DNA of 64,000 nt from Plantactinospora mayteni (GTDB taxonomy: Bacteria > Actinomycetota > Actinomycetes > Mycobacteriales > Micromonosporaceae), in contig NZ_BONX01000053.1 of the NCBI RefSeq assembly GCF_016862935.1, positions 87,770 to 151,769 of the forward strand, read 5' to 3'. The notes under the pieces are model-generated. The model did not search any database and was not told where the DNA came from. It saw nothing but the letters and a program-made list of their open reading frames with translations. This document shows positions 16,600 to 25,308 of this stretch, in pieces (position 1 is the stretch's first letter; each line of letters starts with the position of its first letter). A program made the position numbers and the translations under genes.

Positions 16600-17844
16600 T
16601 CATCCGAGTACCTGTTCGCCGATCCAGCCACCGGGCTCGCAGCCGGGCGGGATGGCGAAGACCGCGGAGCCGATCGGGGTGATCCACTCGTTGAGCAGGT
16701 CCCGCTCGGCGAGCCGTCGCTGGATCGGCAGGTACTGCCGGTCGATGTCAGCCTGGTAGGCGGCGAAGATCAGCCCGCTGTCGGCCCGCCCGGCCGCGTC
16801 CGGAACCCCGTCGTAGTTGTACGGTCGGCGCAGGATCTTCAGTCGGTCGTCGCTGACCCGCGCCCGGGTCATGTGCGCGAAGTCGGGGATGACCGGCAGG
16901 CCACCCTCGTTCAGCGCCGAGAAGTCGGGCTCGTCGTGCTCCCGCTGCCCGCTCAACGGCGCGCCGGTGTCGAGGCGCCGGCCGACCGCGAGTTCCTTGT
17001 CGGCCCGGCCCAGCCTGTCCCAGGTCTCCAACTCGGCCCGGATGCGCCGCAGGACCAGGGTGCTGCCGTCGCGCAGCCAGTCCGGGCCGTCGGCGATCCA
17101 GACGGCCTGCTCGAACGCGGCGCTGTCGGGCCAGGGATTGGCGGTACCGTCGAGCTGACCCAGCACGTTGCGCTGGGTGTGCGCGGCGGCCTGGGCGCCC
17201 CGGCTGCGCCGGAAGCCCCGCTGCACCCAGCGGACGGAGGCGAACGGCCGGGCATCCTTGACGAGCATCCGCTGGGCGTGCGTGACCGTCAGCGGATCGT
17301 CGGCGCAGATCTGTAGCAGCAGATCACCGCCGGACCAGGCCGGTCGCAGCCGGTCGATCTCGAAGGCGGGCAGCTCGGCGACCGAGGCGGGGCGCCGCTC
17401 GTCCCGCCCCGCCGCCACGTACAGGCCGGGACCGAATCCGAACGTGATGGTGAGCCGGGCCGGTAGGACGGCGAGTTCGGGTTCGGTGTCGGCCAGCGGC
17501 GCCCGGCCCTGCGTCAGCCGAGCCGCGTCGTCGGTGAGCAGCCGCATCAGCCGGCCCAGCGCCGCCCGGTCGGTCCCGCTGTGCAGGCTGAAGGCCACGA
17601 ACGCGGCATGCGCCTGCGGGTCGGTGGCGATACCGGCCTGCCTGCGGCCGTGGAACGGCTCCACGTCCGTACCCACGGCGGTCGCGCCGGCCGGGTCGGC
17701 GACGACCGGCGCGGACGGCCCCCGGTCGGACGCGGTCGCGGCGATACCCGCCGCCGCCCCGGCAACCGCGCCGCCGACGGTCAGGGCGCCGCCGGTGAGC
17801 AGGTGTCGCCGGCTCACCGGGCGCGCCTTGGCTCCGCCGGTCAC
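16600..17844 (-). CDS. Tat-exported DyP-type heme peroxidase
   Basis: 414 residues from GTG 17844, whose GTGA overlaps the preceding stop. Twin-arginine signal VSRRHLLTGGALTVGG. DyP motifs: GQLDGTANP (GxxDG with the distal Asp), FAHMTRA carrying the proximal heme His, and LRRPYNYD with the heme-pocket Arg. It ends FAIPPGCEPGGWIGEQVL, typical of EfeB/DtpA-type enzymes. In Streptomyces the Tat-exported DtpA works with extracellular copper chaperones to mature a copper radical oxidase; the copper genes on both sides here suggest a similar role. Confidence 0.94.
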   Translation of the reverse strand: MTGGAKARPVSRRHLLTGGALTVGGAVAGAAAGIAATASDRGPSAPVVADPAGATAVGTDVEPFHGRRQAGIATDPQAHAAFVAFSLHSGTDRAALGRLMRLLTDDAARLTQGRAPLADTEPELAVLPARLTITFGFGPGLYVAAGRDERRPASVAELPAFEIDRLRPAWSGGDLLLQICADDPLTVTHAQRMLVKDARPFASVRWVQRGFRRSRGAQAAAHTQRNVLGQLDGTANPWPDSAAFEQAVWIADGPDWLRDGSTLVLRRIRAELETWDRLGRADKELAVGRRLDTGAPLSGQREHDEPDFSALNEGGLPVIPDFAHMTRARVSDDRLKILRRPYNYDGVPDAAGRADSGLIFAAYQADIDRQYLPIQRRLAERDLLNEWITPIGSAVFAIPPGCEPGGWIGEQVLG

Positions 17845-18428
17845 GGCGCCGGGCTCGGGTGCGTCCCCGGGCTGGAGCTGGTCGGCATGCTCGAACTCGG
17901 GTCGTAGCTCTCCTCGGCACCGGTGAACGGCTTCGCGACCGCGGCGAACTGAGCGGTCTTCCCGTCGGCGAAGGTGAGCGTGAAGGTCAGTTCGTCGCCG
18001 GCCCGGACCGGCTTGTTCAGCTCCATCAGCATCAGGTGGTCGCCGCCGGGCTCCAGCAGGTGCGTGCCGCCGGCCTTGACGGTGAGTCCGCCGGCCTTGG
18101 GCTGCATGACCATCTTGCCGTCCTTCATGGTCATCTCGTGGAGTTCCATCGGGGAGACGCTGGTCGTCACGCCGACCACTGTGACATCGGTGTCGGTGTT
18201 GTTGACCAGGGTGCCGAAGGCGGCGGTCATGCCTTCGTCGGCCGCCTTGATCCACGGGTCGCGCACCGTGAACGTGCTGCTGTCGGTGGTCGCCGACGGG
18301 GCCGGGCTGGCTGCGGCCCCCGAGGTGTCGTCGGTTCCGCCGCAGGCCGTCGTGGCGAGCACGGCCGCCGCGACGACCGCCAGTGCCGCCGCCCAGCGTC
18401 GTACGCCGGGTGATGCCGACTTGCGCAT
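17841..18428 (-). CDS. PCu(A)C copper chaperone lipoprotein
   Basis: 195 residues. The signal ends with the lipobox-like LATTAC. The copper site follows the family pattern H-M-x10-M-x21-H-x-M: HEMTMKDGKMVMQ and then GGDHLMLMEL. A Pro/Ser-rich tail follows the cupredoxin-like fold. The protein should carry Cu(I) outside the membrane and deliver it to partners. GGAGGAAAG lies upstream of the ATG. First gene of the operon with DyP and CopC; it faces the MFS gene across 169 bp. Confidence 0.94.
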   Translation of the reverse strand: MRKSASPGVRRWAAALAVVAAAVLATTACGGTDDTSGAAASPAPSATTDSSTFTVRDPWIKAADEGMTAAFGTLVNNTDTDVTVVGVTTSVSPMELHEMTMKDGKMVMQPKAGGLTVKAGGTHLLEPGGDHLMLMELNKPVRAGDELTFTLTFADGKTAQFAAVAKPFTGAEESYDPSSSMPTSSSPGTHPSPAP

Positions 18429-18597
18429 ATGTCTTTCCTCCGGATCTGGCCAATCGTTCTACTACTGGTCGTCGTTGATCGGCAATTGGTTCCAGTCCGT
18501 TGGTCAGATTTCGCGGGGCCGGCCAGTGCTGGTACGAGGAACCAGGCCGTCGCCCCGGCGAAGCGGCCTCGGCCACGGCGCGGATACCCTTCGGCTG

Positions 18598-19845
18598 ATG
18601 ACGGCCTCGACCTCTTCCCGGACCGGGCCGGCCGCGCGCCGCCGACTGCTGCCGTTGCGGGGTACCCCCTTCACTGGCGCCCAACTCGCGTTGCTGCTGG
18701 GCGGTCTCCTGGTCAACGTCGGCTCATTCTCGGTCTACCCGTACCTGGCTGTCCTGCTGCGCGACCGGACGGGCGTCGGGATGGCGCAGGTCGGGGCCGT
18801 ACTCGGGGTCGCCACGCTGGTGCAGTTCGCCAGTGCACCGCTCAGCGCGGCGCTGGCCGAGCGGATCGGGCTGCAACGCTCGCTGCGCGGTGCCATGGTC
18901 CTCTACGGCCTCGGCGGCGGCGCCTTCCTCCTCGGAGCGACAAGCCCGGCGTTCACCATCGCGGGACTGTTCCTCATCTCCAGCGGAGGTTCGCTGTATT
19001 CACCGGCGTACCGCAGCTATCTGGTACACGGAGCCGACCCGCAGCAGCGGCCCCGGCTGGTCTCCGCGGGCAACGCCGCCAGCAACCTGGGCGTCGCCCT
19101 CGGGCCGGTGCTGGGCGCCCTGCTCATCCAGCATCCGGGCAGCATGTTCGCGGTGGTCACGGTGGTCTACGCCATCCTCGGGGTCTGGCACTTCTTCCTG
19201 CCCAGGGAACGGATGCTCTCCGACGCCCCGCCCGTCGAGCCGTATCACCGGATGTTGCATGGCCTCGCGGTGCTGCCGTTCGTCGTCACCGCCCTGTCGA
19301 TCTATCTCTACATGCAGTTCTACCAGTACCTCTCCAGCTACGCGGAGGGTCGAGTACCCGCGCTGTTCTACGGCGTGGCGATGATGGGGTACTCCCTCGG
19401 GCTGGTCCTCGTGCAGCCCCTCGTGGCGCAACGGGTCGAGCGGATGAGCCATCCGTCGGCGATGGCGATCGGTTTCGGCTTCCTGGCCACGGGAATGGTC
19501 GCGCTCGCCGGTGGAAACATGTTTACGATCGGGGCCGGAGTCGCGGCGATCAGCGTCGGCAACGCGGTGCTCTTCCTCAAGAACGACCTGATGGCGTTGG
19601 CGGGCTCGAAGCGGTCCGCGACGGTCGTCTTCGGTCAGCAGCGGCTGGCCGTCGGGGTCGGTTCCTTCCTCAGCGGCGTCGTCGGCGGCAGCGTGTACGG
19701 ACTCTTCGAGGGGGTGGGGCAGCTCTCGGGGTTCTGGTTGGCCGTGGCCGCCCAGTGCATCCTGCTCCCGCCGCTGGTGGTGGCGGTGGGTCGGCGACTG
19801 CGTCGACGCGCCCGCGACACCGAGGAGGCCCGGACCGCCCGTTGA
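18598..19845 (+). CDS. MFS transporter, paralogue of the one at 26028
   Basis: 415 residues from ATG 18598; upstream in-frame sequence is antisense to the PCu(A)C gene. Twelve hydrophobic segments and the motif-A-like loop LAERIGLQRSLRGAM indicate a DHA-type drug/metabolite exporter. The protein is alignable end to end with the MFS protein at 26028-27209 (shared SVYPYLA-LLRDR, FYQYLSSYA-GRVP and ATVVFGQQRLA-like stretches). That relationship suggests it may serve the biosynthetic cluster rather than copper. It converges with the second CopC gene, 67 bp apart. Confidence 0.9.
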   Translation: MTASTSSRTGPAARRRLLPLRGTPFTGAQLALLLGGLLVNVGSFSVYPYLAVLLRDRTGVGMAQVGAVLGVATLVQFASAPLSAALAERIGLQRSLRGAMVLYGLGGGAFLLGATSPAFTIAGLFLISSGGSLYSPAYRSYLVHGADPQQRPRLVSAGNAASNLGVALGPVLGALLIQHPGSMFAVVTVVYAILGVWHFFLPRERMLSDAPPVEPYHRMLHGLAVLPFVVTALSIYLYMQFYQYLSSYAEGRVPALFYGVAMMGYSLGLVLVQPLVAQRVERMSHPSAMAIGFGFLATGMVALAGGNMFTIGAGVAAISVGNAVLFLKNDLMALAGSKRSATVVFGQQRLAVGVGSFLSGVVGGSVYGLFEGVGQLSGFWLAVAAQCILLPPLVVAVGRRLRRRARDTEEARTAR

Positions 19846-19912
19846 CCGCACCGGTTTCCGGTGACCTCGCACCTCGGCTACGAGCTGCCGCTCCTTCGGA
19901 CGGGTGCTGGCA

Positions 19913-20503
19913 TCAGGTGTCGGTTGATCTCCGGCGACGCAGCAGCAGACCGCCGAGGAGAGCGAGCACGAGCAGCCCGCCCAAGCTCACCGCCCACCAG
20001 ATCGCCGGGGATGTCCCGTCGTCGCTCCCGGTGGCGCCTGCGGCGGGCGACTGGGCCGGCGGCGTCGTGGGAACTGCCGTCGGTGTCGGGTCGGTTGTCG
20101 GCGTGGGTTCGGCGGTCGGGGTGGGAGGTGCGAACCTGTTGGTGAAGGTGAAGTCGCCCTTGATCGTGTGGCCGTCGGTGGAGACGGTGCGCCAGGTGAC
20201 CGTGATGGTACCGACCGGCAGCGGCTTCACCTTCTGCGTGATGGTCTTGTCCAACACCTGCGGGTCGGCGTCGCTGTAGGAGACCTCGTCCGGACCGGTC
20301 ACCAGCACACTGGTGCCAGGTTTCTTGATCAGTCCGCTGAAGGTCAGCGTCACGGCGGTCACCGGCTCGGCGACCGTGCTCCGGGCCGCTGGCGAGGTCC
20401 GGCTCAGCTCGGTGTGCGCCTGGGCCGGGCTGGCCGGCGAGACGACGACGAGCGCCGCGACGAGGAGGGCGGCGGCGGCGCGGAGCAGGCGGTTCCGGGT
20501 CAC
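19913..20503 (-). CDS. Second CopC-domain membrane-anchored protein
   Basis: 196 residues from GTG 20503. The signal ends SPAQA, giving the mature N-terminus HTELSRTSPAARST, and a second His is in VSTDGHTIKGDFTF. A Pro/Thr-rich stalk (repeats of PTPT) and one C-terminal helix with an Arg-rich tail follow. Same architecture as the CopC at 15893 but clearly diverged, so an older paralogue. It stands alone between the MFS gene and the PLP enzyme gene. Confidence 0.9.
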   Translation of the reverse strand: MTRNRLLRAAAALLVAALVVVSPASPAQAHTELSRTSPAARSTVAEPVTAVTLTFSGLIKKPGTSVLVTGPDEVSYSDADPQVLDKTITQKVKPLPVGTITVTWRTVSTDGHTIKGDFTFTNRFAPPTPTAEPTPTTDPTPTAVPTTPPAQSPAAGATGSDDGTSPAIWWAVSLGGLLVLALLGGLLLRRRRSTDT

Positions 20504-20630
20504 CGTGCCACGGTAGCGCTCCGCTCTTCCGTGGACGAGAGCGCCCGGCCGACCACCAGCGGATCGGTGTGGTGCGGGAAGGTCCTGACCGCTCTCGGCT
20601 TGCATCTGCGCCGCCCGAGCTGGCGATCTC

Positions 20631-21743
20631 TCAGCACCCGTCGGTCATGAGACCGGGTGCCGGGCATGTCCGCGGAGAGGGTCGTGACGCGGGGAGGCGG
20701 GGCCCGGGGTGTTCCGGGTGGGTTCGCTGGTCCCAGGCCATGGTCGACCACGGTGGCGCCAGATCTCCGAGGGTGCCGATCTCGGCGGGTTTCAGCGCGG
20801 CCCGGTCCAGCGCATCCCGGTGCCGGGTGAAGACCCTGTCCACGTATCGGTGCCCGGTGTCGGCGCCGATGACGAGATGCTCGCGTCCGGGGTGACGCTG
20901 CGCCTCCCACGCCGCTACCAGGAACGCCGCACCGGTGGACAGGCCGGCGAAGACGGCGTGCGCACGCATCAGGTCGATCGCGCCGGCCATGGCGTAGTGG
21001 AACGTCAGCCAGTGCAACTGGTCGTAGAGGTCGGGGCGGACGTTGTCGAAGGGGATGGCACTGCCGATGCCGGCGATGATGGCCTCGGGGTCCTGGAAGC
21101 GTTCGCTGCCGAAGCTGACGCTGCCGAACGGCTGGACCCCGACCAGCCTGGCCGACGGATCGTGCCGGCGTAGCGGCTGGATCAGGCCGGCGCTCGACGC
21201 CCCGGTGCCGACGCTGGCCACCACGGTCAGGGGCCTGTCGGGCAGCGCGATGTGCACCAGGCCGGCCAGTTCGGCGTACCCGAGGTAGTGGATGGGGTCG
21301 TGGTACTGGCGCATCCAGTGCATGCCGGGGTTGGCGCGCAGCAACTGGCGGATCCGCGCGACCCTGCGGTCCTGATCGAGGCGCAGGTCGGACTCGGCCG
21401 GCATCTGGTCCACCGTCGCACCGAGGATCTCGAGCTGTGACCGGATCGTCGGTGTCACGGTGGTCGAGGCGACGATGTGACAGCGGAGATCGTAGCGGTG
21501 ACAGACCATGGCCAGAGCCAGTGCGTAGATGCCGCTCGAACTGTCGATGACGGTGTCTCCCGGCCGCACGGTGCCGTCGGCGAGCAGCGCCCGGACCGCG
21601 CCGAGAGCGGCGTAGATCTTCAGTGTCTCGAACCGGACGAGCACCATGTTCTCCGACAGGCGGATGAGGCTGGGCGCTCTGACGGCGTCGGTGACATGAC
21701 CGTGGACGGTCGCGGAGACGTCGGGCGGGACCATGAACGGCAT
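20631..21743 (-). CDS. Fold type II PLP enzyme, cysteine-synthase-like
   Basis: 370 residues from ATG 21743, with GAGGGA nine bases upstream. Lys42 in FETLKIYAALGAV takes the place of the PLP Lys of CysK. SSSGIYALALA (68-78) matches the substrate loop and VGTGASSAGL (178-187) the phosphate-binding glycine loop. The usual asparagine loop is changed (SSSG instead of TSGNTG), suggesting a substrate other than O-acetylserine. Such enzymes make beta-substituted alanines such as diaminopropionate or O-ureidoserine. Divergent from the ATP-grasp gene, so probably the amino-acid supply step of the cluster. Confidence 0.85.
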   Translation of the reverse strand: MPFMVPPDVSATVHGHVTDAVRAPSLIRLSENMVLVRFETLKIYAALGAVRALLADGTVRPGDTVIDSSSGIYALALAMVCHRYDLRCHIVASTTVTPTIRSQLEILGATVDQMPAESDLRLDQDRRVARIRQLLRANPGMHWMRQYHDPIHYLGYAELAGLVHIALPDRPLTVVASVGTGASSAGLIQPLRRHDPSARLVGVQPFGSVSFGSERFQDPEAIIAGIGSAIPFDNVRPDLYDQLHWLTFHYAMAGAIDLMRAHAVFAGLSTGAAFLVAAWEAQRHPGREHLVIGADTGHRYVDRVFTRHRDALDRAALKPAEIGTLGDLAPPWSTMAWDQRTHPEHPGPRLPASRPSPRTCPAPGLMTDGC

Positions 21744-22009
21744 GGGCGGTCGTCCCTCGTGTCGTGCCGCGGGGCGGGGCGGCAGGGCGGCGGGTGTGCG
21801 AGGCCAGCCATCTCCGTCGATGTGCTGGCCCCTCGGGTAGGTCGCACCCACGGCCGGGTTAGTTCCGGCCGGTACGTCACCGCGATACGCCGGGCCAGGT
21901 TCTGAATCCTGGTCGCCAGGTCCCGTGGCCGGCCCTGTGCACGATCGAGATCTACAGTGGACGCCGATCCGACGGGAACTTTCCGGCCCGCCCGCCCGAC
22001 ATATTCACC
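21744..22009. promoter_or_regulatory. Divergent promoter region of the cluster
   Basis: 266 bp between the PLP enzyme and ATP-grasp gene starts. A possible -10-like TACAGT lies about 50 bp before the ATP-grasp GTG. No ribosome site is seen in front of that GTG, so short-leader or leaderless translation is possible. No strong dyad was found. Confidence 0.35.
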
Positions 22010-23233
22010 GTGACCATTGCGTGCCTCGAGATGCTCTCCTTCGGCCTCGCCCACCTCGCCAGGGCCGCCCACTCCTCGGGCGAGCGGCTGGCGCTGCTGA
22101 CCGGTGTCGAGCCGCTCTACCTCCACGAACTGGCCACGCTGCCGCCCGGCACGATCGACGTCGTACCGGTCGACACGCACGACCGGCAGGCGGTCACCGA
22201 AGCCCTGCACGCGATCGACGACCTGCACGGCCTGATCAGCTCGACGGACACCTGGGGAGTGACCGGCGCCGAACTCGCCGCCGAGTTCGGTCTGCCCGGC
22301 ATCGACCCGACGGTGATCCGGCTGGTACGCGACAAGGCCCGCGTCCGCGAGCTGCTGCACCAGAAGAGCCTGAGCCGGGTCCTGCCCTTCCCGGTGGACG
22401 ACGCGGCCACGCTGAGCCTCGATCGGCTCGCGTCGGCCGTCGGGCTGCCCGCCGTCGTCAAGGACACGGCCGGCACGAGCAGCGCGAACGTGTGGCTCGT
22501 CCGCGACGCCGAGGACCTCGTCCGACTCCGCCGCGAGGCCGCCGACGCGGCGTTGTTCGGGAGCCTGTTCGCCGAGCCGTTCCTGGCCGGACCCGTCTAC
22601 AGCGCCGAGACCGTGACCTGGGCCGGGCAGACCCGGCTGCTGGGCCTGTCGAGCCGCCTCATGTCGGCCCAGCCCTGGTTCCGGGAGGACGTGACGGCGT
22701 TCCCCGTGGCGCTGCCACCCGGCGAACTCCGCGAGATCGAGGTGTGGCTCGGCGAGGTACTGGCGGTCCTCGGGTACACCGACCGGTTCGCCCACATCGA
22801 AATCGCCATGACCACCGACGGGCCGCAGTTGATCGAGGTGAACCCCCGGATCGGCGGCGCGCTGGTCGGTGAGTCGATGTGCCGCGCACTCGGGGTCAAC
22901 GTCTACGCCGGCCTCGTCGACCTCGCGCTCGGCCGCCGCCCCCGCCTGCTCGACGCCGCCCTGCCCGGCGGTCCGGCGGTGGCGTTCGTCCTGGCCTACC
23001 CGGACCGGGCCGGTGAACTCGTCGCCGTGCACGGGGTCGACGACCTCGACCGCTATCCGGGCCGGCCGTGCTGGTATCCGACCAAGGCGATCGGCACCCG
23101 AGTCGCGTACGTCACCGACGGGCGTGGCTACGCGGGCATCGTGCTCGCCGAAGGCCCGACCGCGGAGATCGCCACGCACCGTGCCGTCGCCGCGGCGGGC
23201 GCCGTCCACCTCCACACCCGGCCGTCGTGCTAG
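22010..23233 (+). CDS. ATP-grasp ligase (L-amino acid ligase-like)
   Basis: 407 residues from GTG 22010. The ATP-grasp core shows the Lys strand LPAVVKDTAGTSSANVWLV, the Glu strand ALFGSLFAEPFLAGPVYSAE and the metal-binding IEVNPRIGGALVGESM. A C-terminal domain (VAFVLAYPDRAG to AAAGAVHLHTRPSC) resembles that of BacD-type L-amino acid ligases. These enzymes make dipeptides from free amino acids with ATP. The TAG stop touches the palindromic element at 23233. No ribosome site is obvious. Together with the epimerase at 24231 it suggests dipeptide assembly without an NRPS. Confidence 0.85.
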   Translation: MTIACLEMLSFGLAHLARAAHSSGERLALLTGVEPLYLHELATLPPGTIDVVPVDTHDRQAVTEALHAIDDLHGLISSTDTWGVTGAELAAEFGLPGIDPTVIRLVRDKARVRELLHQKSLSRVLPFPVDDAATLSLDRLASAVGLPAVVKDTAGTSSANVWLVRDAEDLVRLRREAADAALFGSLFAEPFLAGPVYSAETVTWAGQTRLLGLSSRLMSAQPWFREDVTAFPVALPPGELREIEVWLGEVLAVLGYTDRFAHIEIAMTTDGPQLIEVNPRIGGALVGESMCRALGVNVYAGLVDLALGRRPRLLDAALPGGPAVAFVLAYPDRAGELVAVHGVDDLDRYPGRPCWYPTKAIGTRVAYVTDGRGYAGIVLAEGPTAEIATHRAVAAAGAVHLHTRPSC

Positions 23234-23397
23234 AGGCTGTCTCGCGGATCTCTGGCGGGCTGCGGCGGGCCCAGACGGCGCCCGGCGGCGTTGGAGGTTC
23301 GCCCGGAAACAACACCGGCATCCGGACGAACCTCCGCCTTGCCGGATCACCGCCTGGGCTCCGCCTCGCTCCACCGAGATCCACGAGACAGCCCCTC
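23233..23397. mobile_element. 165-bp palindromic MITE-like element
   Basis: The two ends are inverted copies: GGCTGTCTCGCGGATCTC at the left versus the same 18-mer with one change at the right. The similarity continues inward over about 75 bp, so the whole element can fold into one long hairpin. An inner 9-bp perfect arm (GGAGGTTCG/CGAACCTCC) is part of it. It lies between two convergent genes, starting in the stop codon of the ATP-grasp gene and supplying the last roughly 17 codons and stop of the methyltransferase. No clear target duplication. Confidence 0.7.
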
Positions 23398-24132
23398 GCC
23401 ACGTCGGCCGCGCACGATCAGCCGCCGGGCGTGGTTGTCGAACGGCTCCGCGTCGAAGCCGCCGAAGCAGTCGACGTCGGCGAAGCCCGCCTCCCGGAGC
23501 ATCGCCTTGAGTTCGGCGGCGCTGTAGAGCGTGTGCTCGATGACGGCCGTGCGTGCCCGACCGTCCCGGACCAGGAGGAAGTCGTCCCGGAACCGGGTCC
23601 AGTCGTCGAGGACCGTGCCGCGCACGAGCAGGGTGCCGCCGTCGACGTCGACGACCTTCGGTTCGTGGCCATCCCGGGCCGCGATCTCCTTGCCGTACAG
23701 GTCGACGAGCATCCGGCCGCCGGGCTTGAGACTGGTCAGCACGTTGCGCAGCACCCGCATGTTCTGGTCGTGGTCGGCGAACAACCCGAACGACGTGTAC
23801 ATGCTGATCGCGAGGTCGTACCGGTCCGGCTCGACGAACTCACGCATGTCCGCCCGGACGAGCCGGACGCCGACGCCGGCGGCGTCGGCGTCCGTCGCGG
23901 CCCGATCGAGCAGCGCCGCGCTGAGGTCCACGCCGGTTACCGTGGCGCCCCGGCGGGCCAGCGGAATCGAGTACGTCCCCGGCCCGCACCCCAGGTCCAG
24001 TACGGCGGCCCCGGCCGGCAGGCGCAGCAGCGGAGACGCGGCCACCCGCGCCTCGGCCTCGGCGGCACGCTCGGCGGAGAACATCACCTCCGTGAACCCG
24101 GTCCACAGCGCCTCGTCCTCGAACCACTCCAT
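23347..24132 (-). CDS. Class I SAM-dependent methyltransferase (paralogue 1)
   Basis: 261 residues from ATG 24132, with GGAG five bases upstream. Motif I VLDLGCGPG (44-52), acidic strand end VTGVDLSAALL, motif II-like DLAISMYTSFG, and the post-core LKPGGRMLVDLYGKE. N-terminus MEWFEDEALWTGFTEVMFSA is shared with the methyltransferase at 25309. The last residues (EGLSRGSRWSEAEPRR) are encoded inside the palindromic element, so the natural C-terminus was probably replaced. Divergent from the epimerase operon; 98 bp between the starts. Confidence 0.9.
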   Translation of the reverse strand: MEWFEDEALWTGFTEVMFSAERAAEAEARVAASPLLRLPAGAAVLDLGCGPGTYSIPLARRGATVTGVDLSAALLDRAATDADAAGVGVRLVRADMREFVEPDRYDLAISMYTSFGLFADHDQNMRVLRNVLTSLKPGGRMLVDLYGKEIAARDGHEPKVVDVDGGTLLVRGTVLDDWTRFRDDFLLVRDGRARTAVIEHTLYSAAELKAMLREAGFADVDCFGGFDAEPFDNHARRLIVRGRRGEGLSRGSRWSEAEPRR

Positions 24133-24230
24133 CACCACTCCATCCGCCGCCGTTGACGTCCGCCGTGTCCAACAGTCGCCACCAGGCCCGGTCTGGTTCC
24201 GGCGAGCCGCACGATCGGGAGGATCCGCCC

Positions 24231-25241
24231 ATGGAACTGTCCGTCCGCCGCGAGACGCTGCGGCTCGTCGAGGTGGTGCGAAGCTCTCGGGGCGAGATCG
24301 ACTCCGTTGGGACCTGCACGGTCACCCTGACGCACGACGGAATCACCGCCTACGGCGAAGGCACACCGACCGGGTACGACGGCGTCACCGCGGACGACGT
24401 CGTGACGGCCGTCGAAGCCGGGGGAGCGGCGGTACTCGGACGGGATCTGCGGGACCCGGAGGCCGTCCTCGACCGGATCGACCGGTGGGACGCACCGGCG
24501 GGCGCCCGGATGGCACTCGACGGCGCCGTACACGACTGGATCGGCAAGGCCGCCGGGCAGCCGACCTGGAAGCTGTCCGGGGCGGCCCGGACGCTCGGGC
24601 CGACCGTCTACACGATCTCGATGGCCGGCCCCGAGGAGGCGGCGAGCGCGGTCCGGAACGCGCCGGCGGTGGGCGCCTTCAAGGTGAAGGTCGGCGGCCC
24701 CGGCGACATCGAGTCCCTCGAAGCGATCCGGGCGGTGACCGCGCTGCCGGTCCGGATCGACGCCAACGAGGCGTGGGACCTGGCGACCGCCCAGGCGCTC
24801 ACCCCTCGCCTGCGGCGGCTCGGCATCCAGTTGATCGAGCAGCCGTTCCCGGTGACCGCGATCGACGACTACCGCCGCTACCGGGAGGTGCCCGACCGGC
24901 TGCCGGTCTTCCTCGACGAGGGGTGCACCGACGAGGCGAGCGTGCTGGCCGCCGGGTCGTACGCCGACGGCTTGGTGGTGAAGCTGTGCAAGGCCGGCGG
25001 GATCCGCGGCGCCCGGCGGGTGATGGAGGCCGGTCGACGGGCCGGCCTCGGGACCATGATCAGCTGTATGTGCGAATCGGAGCTCGCCATCAGCCAGGCC
25101 GCGCAGCTCGCACCGCTGGCCGACCACATCGACCTCGACGGCCACCTGTACCTGCGGGAGCCGCCGTTCCGGGGGCTCGGTCTCCAGGACGGCCGGATCG
25201 TGTTGGGCGACGCACCCGGTCTGGGCGTCGTGCCGTCCTGA
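24231..25241 (+). CDS. Enolase-superfamily dipeptide epimerase
   Basis: 336 residues from ATG 24231, with GGGAGGAT upstream. All superfamily residues are present: KVK at 151-153, metal ligands Asp177, Glu203 and Asp229, and Lys251 as second base. The dipeptide-epimerase marks are SCMCES (278-283) and the C-terminal DLD (301-303), which contacts the substrate amino group. Known members invert L-Ala-L/D-Glu and many other dipeptides. No murein peptide genes are near; the ATP-grasp ligase is, so a dipeptide intermediate of the cluster is the likely substrate. First gene of a four-gene operon. Confidence 0.9.
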   Translation: MELSVRRETLRLVEVVRSSRGEIDSVGTCTVTLTHDGITAYGEGTPTGYDGVTADDVVTAVEAGGAAVLGRDLRDPEAVLDRIDRWDAPAGARMALDGAVHDWIGKAAGQPTWKLSGAARTLGPTVYTISMAGPEEAASAVRNAPAVGAFKVKVGGPGDIESLEAIRAVTALPVRIDANEAWDLATAQALTPRLRRLGIQLIEQPFPVTAIDDYRRYREVPDRLPVFLDEGCTDEASVLAAGSYADGLVVKLCKAGGIRGARRVMEAGRRAGLGTMISCMCESELAISQAAQLAPLADHIDLDGHLYLREPPFRGLGLQDGRIVLGDAPGLGVVPS

Positions 25242-25308
25242 GGAACTTTTCCGGTCGTCGATGCGACATGTTGACAGGACGCGGGACACCGCAGGACGGG
25301 AGGTCACA

